Origin: Planctomycetaceae bacterium
GTDB lineage: Bacteria > Planctomycetota > Planctomycetia > Pirellulales > Pirellulaceae
Assembly: GCA_002726245.1 (NCBI GenBank)
Contig: PBSM01000116.1
Span: forward strand, 1 to 54,014
Direction: 5' to 3'
Length of the DNA stretch: 54,014 nt
The notes beneath the pieces were generated by a model. The model had not been told where the DNA came from and did no database searches. It saw only the letters and a program-made list of their open reading frames with translations. Position numbers and translations under genes: made by a program. Positions 35,910 through 48,223 of the stretch are shown piece after piece. Numbering within the stretch: position 1 is the stretch's first letter; each line of letters begins with the position of its first letter.

Positions 35910-37160
35910 ATGTCGTTACACAAAATAACAGCCTGTCTGGCTGCACTCGTCCTCCTGGCATTCGTCACCGACCAGGCGATGGCTCAACGCCAGATTCATC
36001 ACACTCCACCATGGATTGATGGAGACGGCGCAGACCCCGACTATTTCCAGCCGTTTGTGGATGGAGCATTTGAGCACGACTTCCAGTTCTTTGCGCAGCC
36101 GGAGTTCGGGGAGTTCGGGGACGGTCCGGATCTCAATACCGGCTGGTTTGCTACCGCCGACCGTGTCTACATCTCCATGAACCGCCCCGTCCAAGAGTCA
36201 ACCAACACGGAAGGCGACTTCACGTGGGGCAACCGTTTTACGGTTGGCTACATGACAGAAGAAGACCACGGTTGGTTTATCGAGCACTGGCACATTGATG
36301 GTCCGAACCACTTCGATACCACCGAAGCGGAACGGGTGAATATCATCAACCCCGACGACGAGATCAACGGTGATCCGGAAAACGTTGACTTGCGGGGCGG
36401 CGGGGGCGGCGCCGGTGGTATGGCGATGGCCAATCCACAACGAAACGGTTTGCCTGTGAGCGATCGCAACAACGCGACCTCGCAGGATCGACGTTACTTC
36501 CTGAGGGACAGCATCAACAATGCTGATTTGACCAGCTTCGAGTTGAACAAGTCGTTCCGCTGGAAGACGCGACACTACGGCAGTATCATCGAGCCGTTCG
36601 TTGGCTTTCGCTACATCAAGTACCAAGACTTTTTTCAACGCGACTCGTACATTCGTATCGATGATATGGGAGTGCCCGTTGGACAGGTTCCTCCGTTTAC
36701 GCAGGATACAACGCTACTCGAAGCCGAACAGTTCACCTCACTCCAATCTGGCTTCAACAACCATCTCGTAGGTGGCCAGTTTGGGTTCCGTTCGTTCAAG
36801 CACAAGAGTCGTTGGAACCTGTCGAGCGAGTTACGAATCTTTGCGTTTCAGAATTTTCAATTCCAGGAAGAATTCACGTTTACTGAATTGACGTTTTACG
36901 ATGGTGGGGATGCTGGAGCGATGGTCGATGGCGTGTTTGTGAATCACTCACGCACCGGGACCGGCAGCGCGACGGAATTCGTCTTTGGCGGTGAGGTTCG
37001 TGCTCAGGCCGCGTATGAAGTAACACGAGACCTATCGATTCGGGGTGGTATAACAGCGATGAACCTCGCGGCGGGGATTGGTCGCGGTAACAACATCCTC
37101 GACAACCAACAGAGCGTCGTTATGTTCGGAATGACGTTCGGAATCGACTATCGAAGATAA
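35910..37160 (+). CDS. Putative outer-membrane beta-barrel protein
   Basis: 416 residues from the ATG at 35910, preceded by GGTGGAAGAGTC. The signal peptide ends at ALVLLAFVTDQAMA-QRQ. The rest is rich in alternating aromatic and polar strands with many Asn/Gly turns (GWFATADRVYISMNRP, GNRFTVGYMTEEDHGWFIEH, VGFRYIKYQDFFQRDSYIRI), ending MFGMTFGIDYRR, as barrel proteins do. It resembles the planctomycete BBP7-type or related porin-like proteins, though the family assignment is uncertain. A short Gly-rich run (GGGGGAGGMAM) may be a loop. It stands alone. Confidence 0.65.
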   Translation: MSLHKITACLAALVLLAFVTDQAMAQRQIHHTPPWIDGDGADPDYFQPFVDGAFEHDFQFFAQPEFGEFGDGPDLNTGWFATADRVYISMNRPVQESTNTEGDFTWGNRFTVGYMTEEDHGWFIEHWHIDGPNHFDTTEAERVNIINPDDEINGDPENVDLRGGGGGAGGMAMANPQRNGLPVSDRNNATSQDRRYFLRDSINNADLTSFELNKSFRWKTRHYGSIIEPFVGFRYIKYQDFFQRDSYIRIDDMGVPVGQVPPFTQDTTLLEAEQFTSLQSGFNNHLVGGQFGFRSFKHKSRWNLSSELRIFAFQNFQFQEEFTFTELTFYDGGDAGAMVDGVFVNHSRTGTGSATEFVFGGEVRAQAAYEVTRDLSIRGGITAMNLAAGIGRGNNILDNQQSVVMFGMTFGIDYRR

Positions 37161-37296
37161 GTCCAACCAACTGGGCGTTCGCCGCAGCAAAGCGAAACGC
37201 GCGCGAACTTCGGCCACAGGATCTTTGAGAGCACAACGCTGCATCATCTTTGAGAACACAGTGTGCGTCTCGAACGCTCAGCGGAGAGCGCTGGAC

Positions 37297-37506
37297 CTAC
37301 TCGGCCGTATGCAGCTCGCGGAGTTCGTCGAGTTCAGCACCTAGGCGATGCCGGAGCGGACTTTCCGGGCGCAGATCGTCGAGCAGGTCGTCTGCCTTAT
37401 CGAACGTTCCGACGGCAAATCCTTCGTCATTGAGAAGCTTACGGAAACTACGTTCAACTTGGGCTTCTGTCAGCAAGGTGCTTTCTCCCACAAGTCTAGA
37501 CGGCAT
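37297..37506 (-). CDS. Small hypothetical protein (59-69 residues)
   Basis: The frame reads LTEAQVERSFRKLLNDEGFA and ends ESPLRHRLGAELDELRELHT, an amphipathic, Leu/Glu-rich pattern typical of a real small helical protein. Two starts are possible: the ATG at 37506 without a ribosome site, or a TTG at 37476 with GGGAG 8 bases upstream. It lies 84 bases downstream of the acyl-ligase fusion on the same strand. A weak terminator between them argues that it is separate. Function unknown. Confidence 0.5.
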   Translation of the reverse strand: MPSRLVGESTLLTEAQVERSFRKLLNDEGFAVGTFDKADDLLDDLRPESPLRHRLGAELDELRELHTAE

Positions 37507-37526
37507 TCACAAACACTTGCTGTATT

Positions 37527-37549
37527 CTAAAGGCACCTCGGACGGGTGC
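37527..37549 (-). terminator. Possible weak terminator after the acyl-ligase fusion gene
   Basis: On the minus strand, GCACCCGTCCGAGGTGCC forms a 5-6 pair stem followed by TTTAG. It is short and the T run is poor. Confidence 0.3.
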
Positions 37550-37590
37550 AATGCCATTTTGCTCCCGATCGTGTGAAACAAGCACTGGAA

Positions 37591-41313
<3,723 letters not shown>

Positions 41314-41590
41314 TCAGAAGAATCCTCCTCCGCCCCACGCTCCGGATCCGCTGCCGTAGCCCGCATCTGATTCTGAACCGTCCGTTAGCGTGCTTTTCCT
41401 TCGATCCTCGCCACAGCTTTGCCCCGTTGTTCCAGAAGTCGAAGCCGGATCCATCCCGTCCAGCAGACTCTTTCAAGGACTGCAGCAGTGGTAACGCTTC
41501 TTTCGCGTCCGGGCCGATCTTGCCGAGTGCATAAATGGCAGAATTGCACAAGTTCACCGGCGAGCTGGCAAAACCGCCACCGCCGTAGCC
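41314..41590 (-). pseudogene. HEAT-repeat protein fragment (decayed)
   Basis: The minus strand encodes GYGGGGFASSPVNLCNSAIY, then ALGKIGPDAKEALPLLQSLK, a recognisable HEAT-type helix pair. The reading frame is then lost: the likely natural end (GYGSGSGAWGGGGFF, stop at 41314-41316) is in another frame. The upstream part of the gene is missing and is replaced by a hydrolase fragment on the other strand. It is considered broken. Confidence 0.5.
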
Positions 41591-41592
41591 CG

Positions 41593-42280
41593 GTGATGGC
41601 AAGAAGCATGCGGCGATGATCTGGGTCTTCGGAGGCTTTGACAATATAGCATTGGCGAAACAGCTTGGGAGCGTGGACCGCCCGACAACGACCAATCGGC
41701 ACGCGCGTTTCGTGAGGCTGGCTTCGTAATGATGTATCCATCATTCCGCGGCGGCAACATGAATCCCGGATACATCGAGGCTTTCTACGGCGAAGTCGAT
41801 GATCTGCTCGCGTCGGCTGACCATCTTGCCCAAAAGGATTATGTCGATACGCAATGGATCTACCTCGGCGGCCACAGCACTGGTGGGACGATGGTGATGC
41901 TCGCGGCAGCGGCGACGGATCGTTTGCGCGCCGTCTTTGCGTTCGGGCCGGTGGATGACGTGACGGAGTACAGTTCGGACGTATTACCCTTCAATCCGTG
42001 GAAGGACCAGGAAGCGACGCTCCGCAACCCGATTCAGTGGCTTCACGCGAGGAAATCGCCGGTGTTCGTCTTCGAAGGCAGCAGCGGCAACATCACCTTT
42101 CTCCGCTCGATGCGGCGGGCCTCAGACAACCCGCAGCTTCACTTTCACGCAGTCCACCGGGCAGATCACTTCAGCATTCTCGCCCCGATGACGACGCTCG
42201 TGGCTGAGAAAATCCAGCAGGACACGGGTTTCACATGCAGTATCCAGTTCACGGACAGGGAGCTTGGGCAGCGGTTTTAG
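41593..42280 (+). pseudogene. S9-type alpha/beta-hydrolase fragment with frameshift
   Basis: Frame 1 (41593-41646) reads DGKKHAAMIWVFGGFDN. The next frame continues GETAWERGPPDNDQSARAFR, then MMYPSFRGGN and the nucleophile elbow YLGGHSTGGT. The two halves belong to one prolyl-oligopeptidase-like hydrolase domain, so a frameshift lies near 41645-41650. A catalytic His is likely in HRADHFSIL near the C-terminus. A TAG stands just upstream of frame 1, and the N-terminal half of the gene is gone. From the ATG at 41729 a 183-residue piece could still be made, but it lacks the start of the fold. Confidence 0.6.
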
Positions 42281-42360
42281 CAGTCACCGGCAGGGTTGGG
42301 AGTTTGGCCGGTCCGACCTTGTCACCGGATCGAAATCGATTAGAATCGGGGGATTCCGTT

Positions 42361-42378
42361 GGACTCACTAGAGAGTCC
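42361..42378 (+). promoter_or_regulatory. Hairpin in the rpsR leader
   Basis: GGACTC, loop ACTAGA, GAGTCC, about 30 bases before the rpsR ATG, with CCG on its 5' side and CCGG at its 3' side. S6:S18-binding leaders of other bacteria carry a CCG near a stem, so autoregulation is possible but unproven. Confidence 0.3.
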
Positions 42379-42408
42379 GGTGAGTTATTGGACCACGAAG
42401 AGCGGACC

Positions 42409-42669
42409 ATGGCGTTTCAAAGATCTAAGCGGCGTAAGAAGTTAACGACGAAGCCGAAGAAGAAGGATCCGTTGTTCGTCGATGGGTCACGGCCTCGTCC
42501 GATGTATGTTGATTACAAGGACGTCGAGCTTCTCAAGAAGTTGGTTAACCGCCACGGACGTATCGTCGGTCGGCGAAAAACTGGCTGCACCGCCGTCAGC
42601 CAACACGCGGTGACGTCCGCCATTAAGCGGGCTCGCTTCATGGCATTGCTACCCTTCACGGGTGAGTAG
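42409..42669 (+). CDS. rpsR: 30S ribosomal protein bS18
   Basis: 86 residues from the ATG at 42409; the open frame extends upstream without S18 similarity. The basic start ([17 protein letters not shown]) and the core [20 protein letters not shown], then [15 protein letters not shown] and [13 protein letters not shown], are diagnostic of S18. S18 binds with S6 to the 30S platform. The usual neighbours rpsF, ssb and rplI are absent here. It ends 20 bases before a terminator, so it is a single-gene unit. The conserved VCAKHQR-type segment is changed to [10 protein letters not shown], which may be a lineage feature. Confidence 0.96.
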   Translation: MAFQRSKRRKKLTTKPKKKDPLFVDGSRPRPMYVDYKDVELLKKLVNRHGRIVGRRKTGCTAVSQHAVTSAIKRARFMALLPFTGE

Positions 42670-42690
42670 GCAGTCCGAGAACTGAATAAC

Positions 42691-42718
42691 AAAGCCTGCC
42701 TTGCGCGGGCTTTCTTTA
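42691..42718 (+). terminator. Intrinsic terminator of rpsR
   Basis: AAAGCCTGCCTTGCGCGGGC followed by TTTCTTT: a stem of AAAGCC with GGGCTTT plus inner GC pairs, ending in a T-rich tract. It sits about 20 bases after the rpsR stop. Confidence 0.75.
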
Positions 42719-42736
42719 TGCGCCAACGGCACACAT

Positions 42737-43159
42737 ATGTCAGACGAATTCCGTTATCGGCGACGAATCGAGTTCTGCGAGACCGATGCGGCTGGGATCG
42801 CGCACTTCTCGGCTTTCTTCCAATACATGGAGCAAGCCGAACACGCGTTGCTCCGGCATGTCGGAACGAACGTCGTGTACGAAGATGATGAAGGTCTGAT
42901 CAGTTGGCCGCGCGTAAGTGCAAGCTGCGACTATGCCGGTTCGGTACGCTTCGAAGACGTGATGGAGGTCGTCGTCCATGTCGCGCGACTGGGGGCGAAA
43001 AGCGTCACCTACGCATTCGACTTTCACTCAAATGACGAGATCGTGGCGAGCGGAAAGATGACGACCGTTTGCTGCCGCATCCAACACACAAGCCCACCGG
43101 AGTCGATTGCGATTCCGAGTTGGCTCGTCGAACAACTGCGGACGTTTGAAGCGACATGA
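42737..43159 (+). CDS. YbgC-like acyl-CoA thioesterase (hotdog fold)
   Basis: 140 residues from the ATG at 42737; the longer frame would start inside the rpsR terminator. The 4-hydroxybenzoyl-CoA thioesterase-type signature ETDAAGIAHFSAFFQYMEQA is clear, with catalytic Asp17. The fold continues with RVSASCDYAGSVRFEDVMEV. It should hydrolyse an acyl-CoA or acyl-ACP thioester in the cytoplasm; the substrate is unknown. No Tol-Pal genes are near, so it is not the classical ybgC locus. Its stop is 32 bases before the next gene. Confidence 0.9.
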   Translation: MSDEFRYRRRIEFCETDAAGIAHFSAFFQYMEQAEHALLRHVGTNVVYEDDEGLISWPRVSASCDYAGSVRFEDVMEVVVHVARLGAKSVTYAFDFHSNDEIVASGKMTTVCCRIQHTSPPESIAIPSWLVEQLRTFEAT

Positions 43160-43163
43160 GTCT

Positions 43164-43185
43164 CGTTTAACCGCAAGCCGGAGGA
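43164..43185. repeat. Half copy of repeat R1 (copy 5) acting as ribosome site
   Basis: CGTTTAACCGCAAGCCGGAG leads into GAACTGCG-ATG. Only one arm is present. Its GGAGG is the apparent Shine-Dalgarno of the gene starting at 43192. Confidence 0.8.
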
Positions 43186-43191
43186 ACTGCG

Positions 43192-44313
43192 ATGGCCTGG
43201 CGAATTGGTGATCATGTTGTCAGCGGCGAGTTGTGGAATACACGCCGCAACTCGGTGAATGGGTGGCTGGAGTTTGCTCCTGACGAAGGCATCCGTCTCG
43301 AACTGACTGGCAACTTCGAAGGTGAACTCGCTGGCAAGCACTTCCGGTTCAAAGTGCCTCCGTCAGAAGCGCCGACAGACGAAGACGACTCACGGCTCAA
43401 CCTCAACGACTTGGAAGTCATGCAGAGCGGAGGTGTCGGCGACGTGTTGTTGAGGATCGTGAAGATCCCGCGCGGATCGATCAAGGAGTTCTATCTGCGA
43501 TCGAAGATGGGCGAGCCGACGCCGGTCGATGAGAAGCCGTGCCTGTACCTGGAGTGGTACAGCCAGAACGGCCGCGTGGTGGCGGAGATCGTCGATCCGC
43601 AATTGGAGTTCGTCACCGAAGACGACGAACCTGCTCCTGTCGTGGAACCGGAACCGTTGCCTGATGCTGACGCAATGGCAGTCGGTCCCGAAATCATCGC
43701 GTTCGACGAGGATGGCGTTCATCACGTCGATGACTTGTCGTTTCTGGATGGCGGACCGCCGGCGAGCGAAGACGATCCTTACCAGCTTTTCCCGTCGGAC
43801 CTTGAGCGACAAATCAGTGAATCGGTCACAGGCGACGGCGAATCGGCGGCGTTTCCCTCCGGCTCCGGCGAACGAAGCTGGGACGAAGTCATCCCTGGCA
43901 TCGACGAAGAAACGAAGCAGATGTACGAGCAGTGGGACGAGATATTCGACGGCGAGAAGGATGAACCGCTCGCGACCTTGTTCGATCCGCCGATGTCCTT
44001 GAAGCGGCCCGAACACATCGCCGACGAAGAGGAAGCCGAAGCCTTGGTGAAGGGCCTCTTAACCCGGCTGGCAACGTACAGCATCGCTCTGGATATGTGC
44101 GAACACTTCACCGCACTCGACGCCTACCGCCTGCTCGTCGATGAGATCCTGTCCGATGCACACATCCACCCCAATCTCACAGGTACCGGCTTCGTGCAAC
44201 ATTACTCGACCTGGGAGCATTGCCCCACATGCGAAGCCGAGTTCGACGCGGAGTGGGAACAACGCAAGAAAGAGAAACAGAACGAAGACGGACCCGACGA
44301 CCTGCCGTACTAA
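43192..44313 (+). CDS. Acidic hypothetical protein, possibly planctomycete-specific
   Basis: 373 residues, not recognised. Residues 1-125 are beta-rich and compact (WLEFAPDEGIRLELTGNFEG, FYLRSKMGEPTPVDE). Residues about 140-290 are acidic and probably disordered. The C-terminal 80 residues are helical (LATYSIALDMCEHFTALDAY), then CPTCEAEF carries a CxxC pair that could bind zinc. There is no signal peptide, so it is cytoplasmic. Its ribosome site comes from a half R1 repeat. The SNF2 helicase follows 146 bases later on the same strand, so a DNA-related role is conceivable but only inferred from position. Confidence 0.7.
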   Translation: MAWRIGDHVVSGELWNTRRNSVNGWLEFAPDEGIRLELTGNFEGELAGKHFRFKVPPSEAPTDEDDSRLNLNDLEVMQSGGVGDVLLRIVKIPRGSIKEFYLRSKMGEPTPVDEKPCLYLEWYSQNGRVVAEIVDPQLEFVTEDDEPAPVVEPEPLPDADAMAVGPEIIAFDEDGVHHVDDLSFLDGGPPASEDDPYQLFPSDLERQISESVTGDGESAAFPSGSGERSWDEVIPGIDEETKQMYEQWDEIFDGEKDEPLATLFDPPMSLKRPEHIADEEEAEALVKGLLTRLATYSIALDMCEHFTALDAYRLLVDEILSDAHIHPNLTGTGFVQHYSTWEHCPTCEAEFDAEWEQRKKEKQNEDGPDDLPY

Positions 44314-44377
44314 CGTAGAAGCCTTCACAGTCCGCGTGATGGAAGCGGGAACGAGTCGAGTCCAAATGCAAGAGAAA

Positions 44378-44438
44378 CGCTTACCAATACGAACGTGGTT
44401 CGACGCACCGCTATCCTCACGCGGAGCGTGAGGCCTAC
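44378..44438. repeat. Palindromic repeat R4, copy 2
   Basis: Contains CCTCACGCGGAGCGTGAGG, the core of R4, and flanking sequence alignable to the copy at 9496-9616 in the opposite orientation. It lies just before the ribosome site of the helicase gene. Confidence 0.75.
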
Positions 44439-44459
44439 ATTCCGCATGGAGGCACGTCT

Positions 44460-47400
44460 GTGAAGTCAACCGCTGCTCGTTGTCGCAAGAGCTTCGAGAA
44501 AGTAACGATCGAGCGGGGTACTCGGTACTTCCGTGATCGAGCGGTGACTCTGCTGCGCACCGATGATGATTCGATCACAGCGCAGGTGCAAGGCTCAGCG
44601 CCGAACGCCTATCGTGTTGAGATTGACTGGGCACGAGCCCAAGCCGGCCACATCTCCGCGTTTTGTGATTGTCCCCACTTTGCGGACGGCAATCTCTGCA
44701 AACATGTTTGGGCAACGTTGCTGCAGGTCGATGCAGACCAACTCTCGGGCGGCGTTGCCCAACGCGCAGACCTGTTGCTTGAAGAACTCGATGAATACGA
44801 CTTTGACGAAGAAGATGATCTCAGCCAAGACGGCTTTGACGATTCAGCCGACAGAACTCTGGACCTGTCAACCGCGAATGGCAAGTCAACAAAGCAACCA
44901 GCATGGCGTCGCCAACTTGACGCGGTAAGTGCCCCTTCCGACGGTCAGCGGGAAAACCCGTTTCGAGCTGCGGCTGAATCCCGGAGACACCGCGTCGTCT
45001 GGTACGTGATCGATGTCGGGACAAGCCTCAAGGAAGATCGTTTGATCATCGACTTTCATCTCGCCGAGACGAAGAAGAGCGGCAAGTTCGGCAAGATCAA
45101 GAGTCTATCGGTCAAACACGAGACCCTGTCCACCTTGACTGACGACCGTGATCGGCAGTTGCTCGGCTTACTGATCAGCGACAGCGTCGGTTCCGGTTCA
45201 CGCCATTATCCGTATCGACCAAGCGATTGGGAGAGTTACTCTTACTGCACGCCCACTGCCTCGACTTACGATCTGGTGCTGCCACGAATGGCAGCGACCG
45301 GGCGACTTGTCTGGTTGCTCGATGCATCTTTGCCGATTGAAGGCACCGACTCCGTGGAGTGGGACGACGGACCAGCTTGGCAGTTCGGGCTCAATGTGGC
45401 GGCGGACGATGAACGTAAGCAGTGGACTTTGCGTGGTACCTTACAGCGCGCAGGTGATACGGTACCTCTGGACGACGCTGTTCTCGTGCTGGGCGACGGT
45501 TTGGTGGTGTTTCGGGACAGCGTCGCTCGCTTCTCGGGAAACGAAGCCGCACGATGGCTCAAGGCCCTTCGCCGGAACCCATCGATCGACGTTCCGTATG
45601 ATGATCGCGACACCTTTCTGCCGTGGCTGTGGCAAACTCCCAACTTGCCGGATATCGACTGGCCAGAGAACCTGCAAGTTGAGCAGCAAACGCTGGCACC
45701 GCAAGGTCGCCTCGTGCTGAAATCTGAACGGCGAAGCCACCAGGTGAAGCATCTCTTCGGCGAAGTTGCCTTTGTTTACGGTGAGACAATCGTTGCCTTG
45801 CATGACGATCGGCTTGGCTGGTACGACGCGAAGCATGAGCGGGCGATTCGACGTGACCGCGACGCAGAACGGATGCTGCTGGAGCAACTTAGCAAGGTCG
45901 GAGCACGTCCGCGAAGAACGAATTCGTATTTCGACTCCGATGTTCAATTCCATCGGAAGCATTTCGTGCGAATCGTCCGCGAGTTAACGTCTGCCGGCTG
46001 GTTGATCGAATCGCATGGGCAGCGTATTCGCCAGCCCGGTGCGTTTAATTTGAGCGTTTCGACGAATGTCGATTGGTTCGAGTTGGATGGCCAAGTTGAT
46101 TTCGAAGGCGTGACGGCGTCGCTGCCTAAGCTGCTAGCGGCGCTCCGGAGCGGCGACACGTTCATTCGGCTCGACGACGGGTCGCAAGGCATGTTGCCCG
46201 AAGACTGGCTTGATAAGTATGGTGCCCTCGCGCGCCTCGCCAAAAGCGAAGGCGAGTCGTTACGCTTCACGTCGTCACAAGCATTGCTGCTCGACGCGTT
46301 GCTGGCGGAGCAGGACGACGTGCAACTCGACTCCGGCTTTCTGACGTTCCGCGACAAGCTTAGTGAGTTCGATGGCATCAACCCCGTTCAAGACCCCCGT
46401 GGGTTCCGTGGAGAACTGCGCGAGTATCAACGTGAAGGGCTGGGCTGGCTGCACTTTCTCCGCGACTTTCGCTTCGGTGGCTGCTTGGCGGATGACATGG
46501 GGCTGGGCAAGACTGTTCAAGTCTTGGCGCTTCTACAAACTCGGCGGCTTGCTAAGCAGAAGCGACACAAGCCGTCGCTCGTCATTGTGCCGAAAAGCCT
46601 GATCTTCAACTGGATCGAAGAAGCCACAAGGTTCACACCGAATCTGCGAGTCCGTGACTTCACAGGCCTCGACCGCGGCAAACAACTCGAACGGCTCGAC
46701 GAGTGTGACATCCTATTGACCACCTACGGAACGCTTCGCCGCGACATTGTCAGGCTGAAGGACATCGATTTCGATTATGCGATCCTCGACGAGTCGCAAG
46801 CGATCAAGAATCGTAATTCGCAAGCCGCCAAAGCGTGTCGCTTGCTCAAAGCCAATCAGCGGCTCGCGATGACGGGCACGCCGGTCGAGAATCATCTTGG
46901 CGAGCTTTGGTCGTTGTTCGAGTTTCTCAATCCGGGGATGCTGGGCCAGACCGGTGCGTTTGAGGCGTTGGCCAAGACGAGACAGGATGGTGACGACGGA
47001 CAAGTCGCTCTGCTTGCTCGCGCGATCCGTCCGTTCATTCTCCGTCGAACCAAAGCAGAAGTGTTGTCCGAACTGCCGGAGAAGACGGAACAGACGCTGT
47101 ACTGCGAGTTACCACCAGAGGAACGCAAGGAGTACGACGAGTTGCGTGACTACTATCGCGTGCAACTCGCTACCAAAGTCGAAGAGTTCGGCCTGAACAA
47201 GTCGAAGATCCATGTGCTCGAAGCCTTGTTGCGTCTGCGGCAAGCGGCTTGCCATCCGGGTCTGCTCGACAAGAGTAAACAGATGGAGCCAAGTGCCAAG
47301 CTGGAGGCTTTGCTCGAACACCTTGACGAGGTCCAAGCCGAACGCCACAAGGCTCTCGTCTTCTCTCAATTCACGAGCTTGTTGGCGATCGTCCGCAAGC

Positions 47401-47798
47401 ATCTTGACGAGCGTGAAGTGACTTACGAGTATCTCGACGGGAAGACCCGCAAACGCGGCGAAAAAGTCAAACGCTTCCAAGAAGATCCCGACTGCCCGCT
47501 CTTCCTGATCAGCCTCAAAGCTGGCGGCCACGGTCTCAATCTGACCGCCGCCGACTACGTCTTCATCCTCGACCCTTGGTGGAACCCAGCCGTCGAAGCC
47601 CAAGCCATCGACCGCGCTCACCGCATCGGCCAAACTCGCCACGTCTTCGCCTATCGCCTGATCGCCCGCAACACCGTCGAAGAGAAGATCGTCGAACTGC
47701 AGAAGTCCAAACGCGACCTCGCCGACGCCATCATCACCGGCAACGACAGTCTCATCCGCCGCCTAACGGCTGATGATCTACAACTGCTATTGAGTTAG
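44460..47798 (+). CDS. SWIM zinc-finger SNF2-family helicase/translocase
   Basis: 1112 residues. It starts with GTG, supported by GGAGG 7 bases upstream. A SWIM zinc finger lies at C69-x-C71-x8-C80-x-H82 (CDCPHFADGNLCKH). Residues about 100-640 form a poorly conserved middle part. The SNF2 ATPase core has Walker A DDMGLGKT (678-685), motif II DESQ (777-780, where DEAH/DEAQ is usual), motif III MTGTPVEN, and the C-terminal lobe with VFSQFTSLL, SLKAGGHGLNL and DRAHRIGQ. It should be an active ATP-driven DNA translocase. This SWIM-SNF2 class is widespread in bacteria, and its role here is unknown. Confidence 0.95.
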   Translation: MKSTAARCRKSFEKVTIERGTRYFRDRAVTLLRTDDDSITAQVQGSAPNAYRVEIDWARAQAGHISAFCDCPHFADGNLCKHVWATLLQVDADQLSGGVAQRADLLLEELDEYDFDEEDDLSQDGFDDSADRTLDLSTANGKSTKQPAWRRQLDAVSAPSDGQRENPFRAAAESRRHRVVWYVIDVGTSLKEDRLIIDFHLAETKKSGKFGKIKSLSVKHETLSTLTDDRDRQLLGLLISDSVGSGSRHYPYRPSDWESYSYCTPTASTYDLVLPRMAATGRLVWLLDASLPIEGTDSVEWDDGPAWQFGLNVAADDERKQWTLRGTLQRAGDTVPLDDAVLVLGDGLVVFRDSVARFSGNEAARWLKALRRNPSIDVPYDDRDTFLPWLWQTPNLPDIDWPENLQVEQQTLAPQGRLVLKSERRSHQVKHLFGEVAFVYGETIVALHDDRLGWYDAKHERAIRRDRDAERMLLEQLSKVGARPRRTNSYFDSDVQFHRKHFVRIVRELTSAGWLIESHGQRIRQPGAFNLSVSTNVDWFELDGQVDFEGVTASLPKLLAALRSGDTFIRLDDGSQGMLPEDWLDKYGALARLAKSEGESLRFTSSQALLLDALLAEQDDVQLDSGFLTFRDKLSEFDGINPVQDPRGFRGELREYQREGLGWLHFLRDFRFGGCLADDMGLGKTVQVLALLQTRRLAKQKRHKPSLVIVPKSLIFNWIEEATRFTPNLRVRDFTGLDRGKQLERLDECDILLTTYGTLRRDIVRLKDIDFDYAILDESQAIKNRNSQAAKACRLLKANQRLAMTGTPVENHLGELWSLFEFLNPGMLGQTGAFEALAKTRQDGDDGQVALLARAIRPFILRRTKAEVLSELPEKTEQTLYCELPPEERKEYDELRDYYRVQLATKVEEFGLNKSKIHVLEALLRLRQAACHPGLLDKSKQMEPSAKLEALLEHLDEVQAERHKALVFSQFTSLLAIVRKHLDEREVTYEYLDGKTRKRGEKVKRFQEDPDCPLFLISLKAGGHGLNLTAADYVFILDPWWNPAVEAQAIDRAHRIGQTRHVFAYRLIARNTVEEKIVELQKSKRDLADAIITGNDSLIRRLTADDLQLLLS

Positions 47799-47831
47799 AC
47801 GAGCGTCGAGGCCGGGGAAGAACAACCGTGC

Positions 47832-48059
47832 GTGCTCAAGGATCTTCGCAAGACTTGTGCGACGTACTACGACGAGCATGTCCCCGAGTCCTCCGTTGAA
47901 ATCCTTGGGCATTCCGCCGGAGGAGTCACCGCTCGTCGCGCTCCGCTGGCCTTCAGGGCCATCATGACGATTCCGCAACACAACGAGTTACAAAAAACCT
48001 ACCTTTGCGTAGAAGCACTCAATGTATGCGTTCACGTCAAAAAGCAAATTCAGCCATGA
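47832..48059 (+). pseudogene. Tyrosine recombinase C-terminal remnant without catalytic Tyr
   Basis: Reads VLKDLRKTCATYYDEHVPES, then EILGHSAGGVTARRAPLAFR and IMTIPQ. The Arg (LRKT) and His (LGHS) boxes of phage-type integrases are present. The following box, where YRHYAHR is expected, is shortened to ARR, so the nucleophile Tyr is deleted. After IMTIPQ the sequence loses similarity. Upstream, a few codons of the frame continue (EEQPC) and then nothing. It is a dead fragment. Confidence 0.75.
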
Positions 48060-48223
48060 CAGTGCTTTTCTTCGCCACATTCCCAATTCCAAGCCTGGTT
48101 TAGCCCGGCGCTTTCTCCGACCCCTTTGTTCCTTCCGTTTGTTCCTTACAACCGGCAAGGTCTCGTCGCTGAGAAACAATGCGACCGTTTGCGTCCGTTT
48201 GGCGCTGAGACCATAATGGCCCA

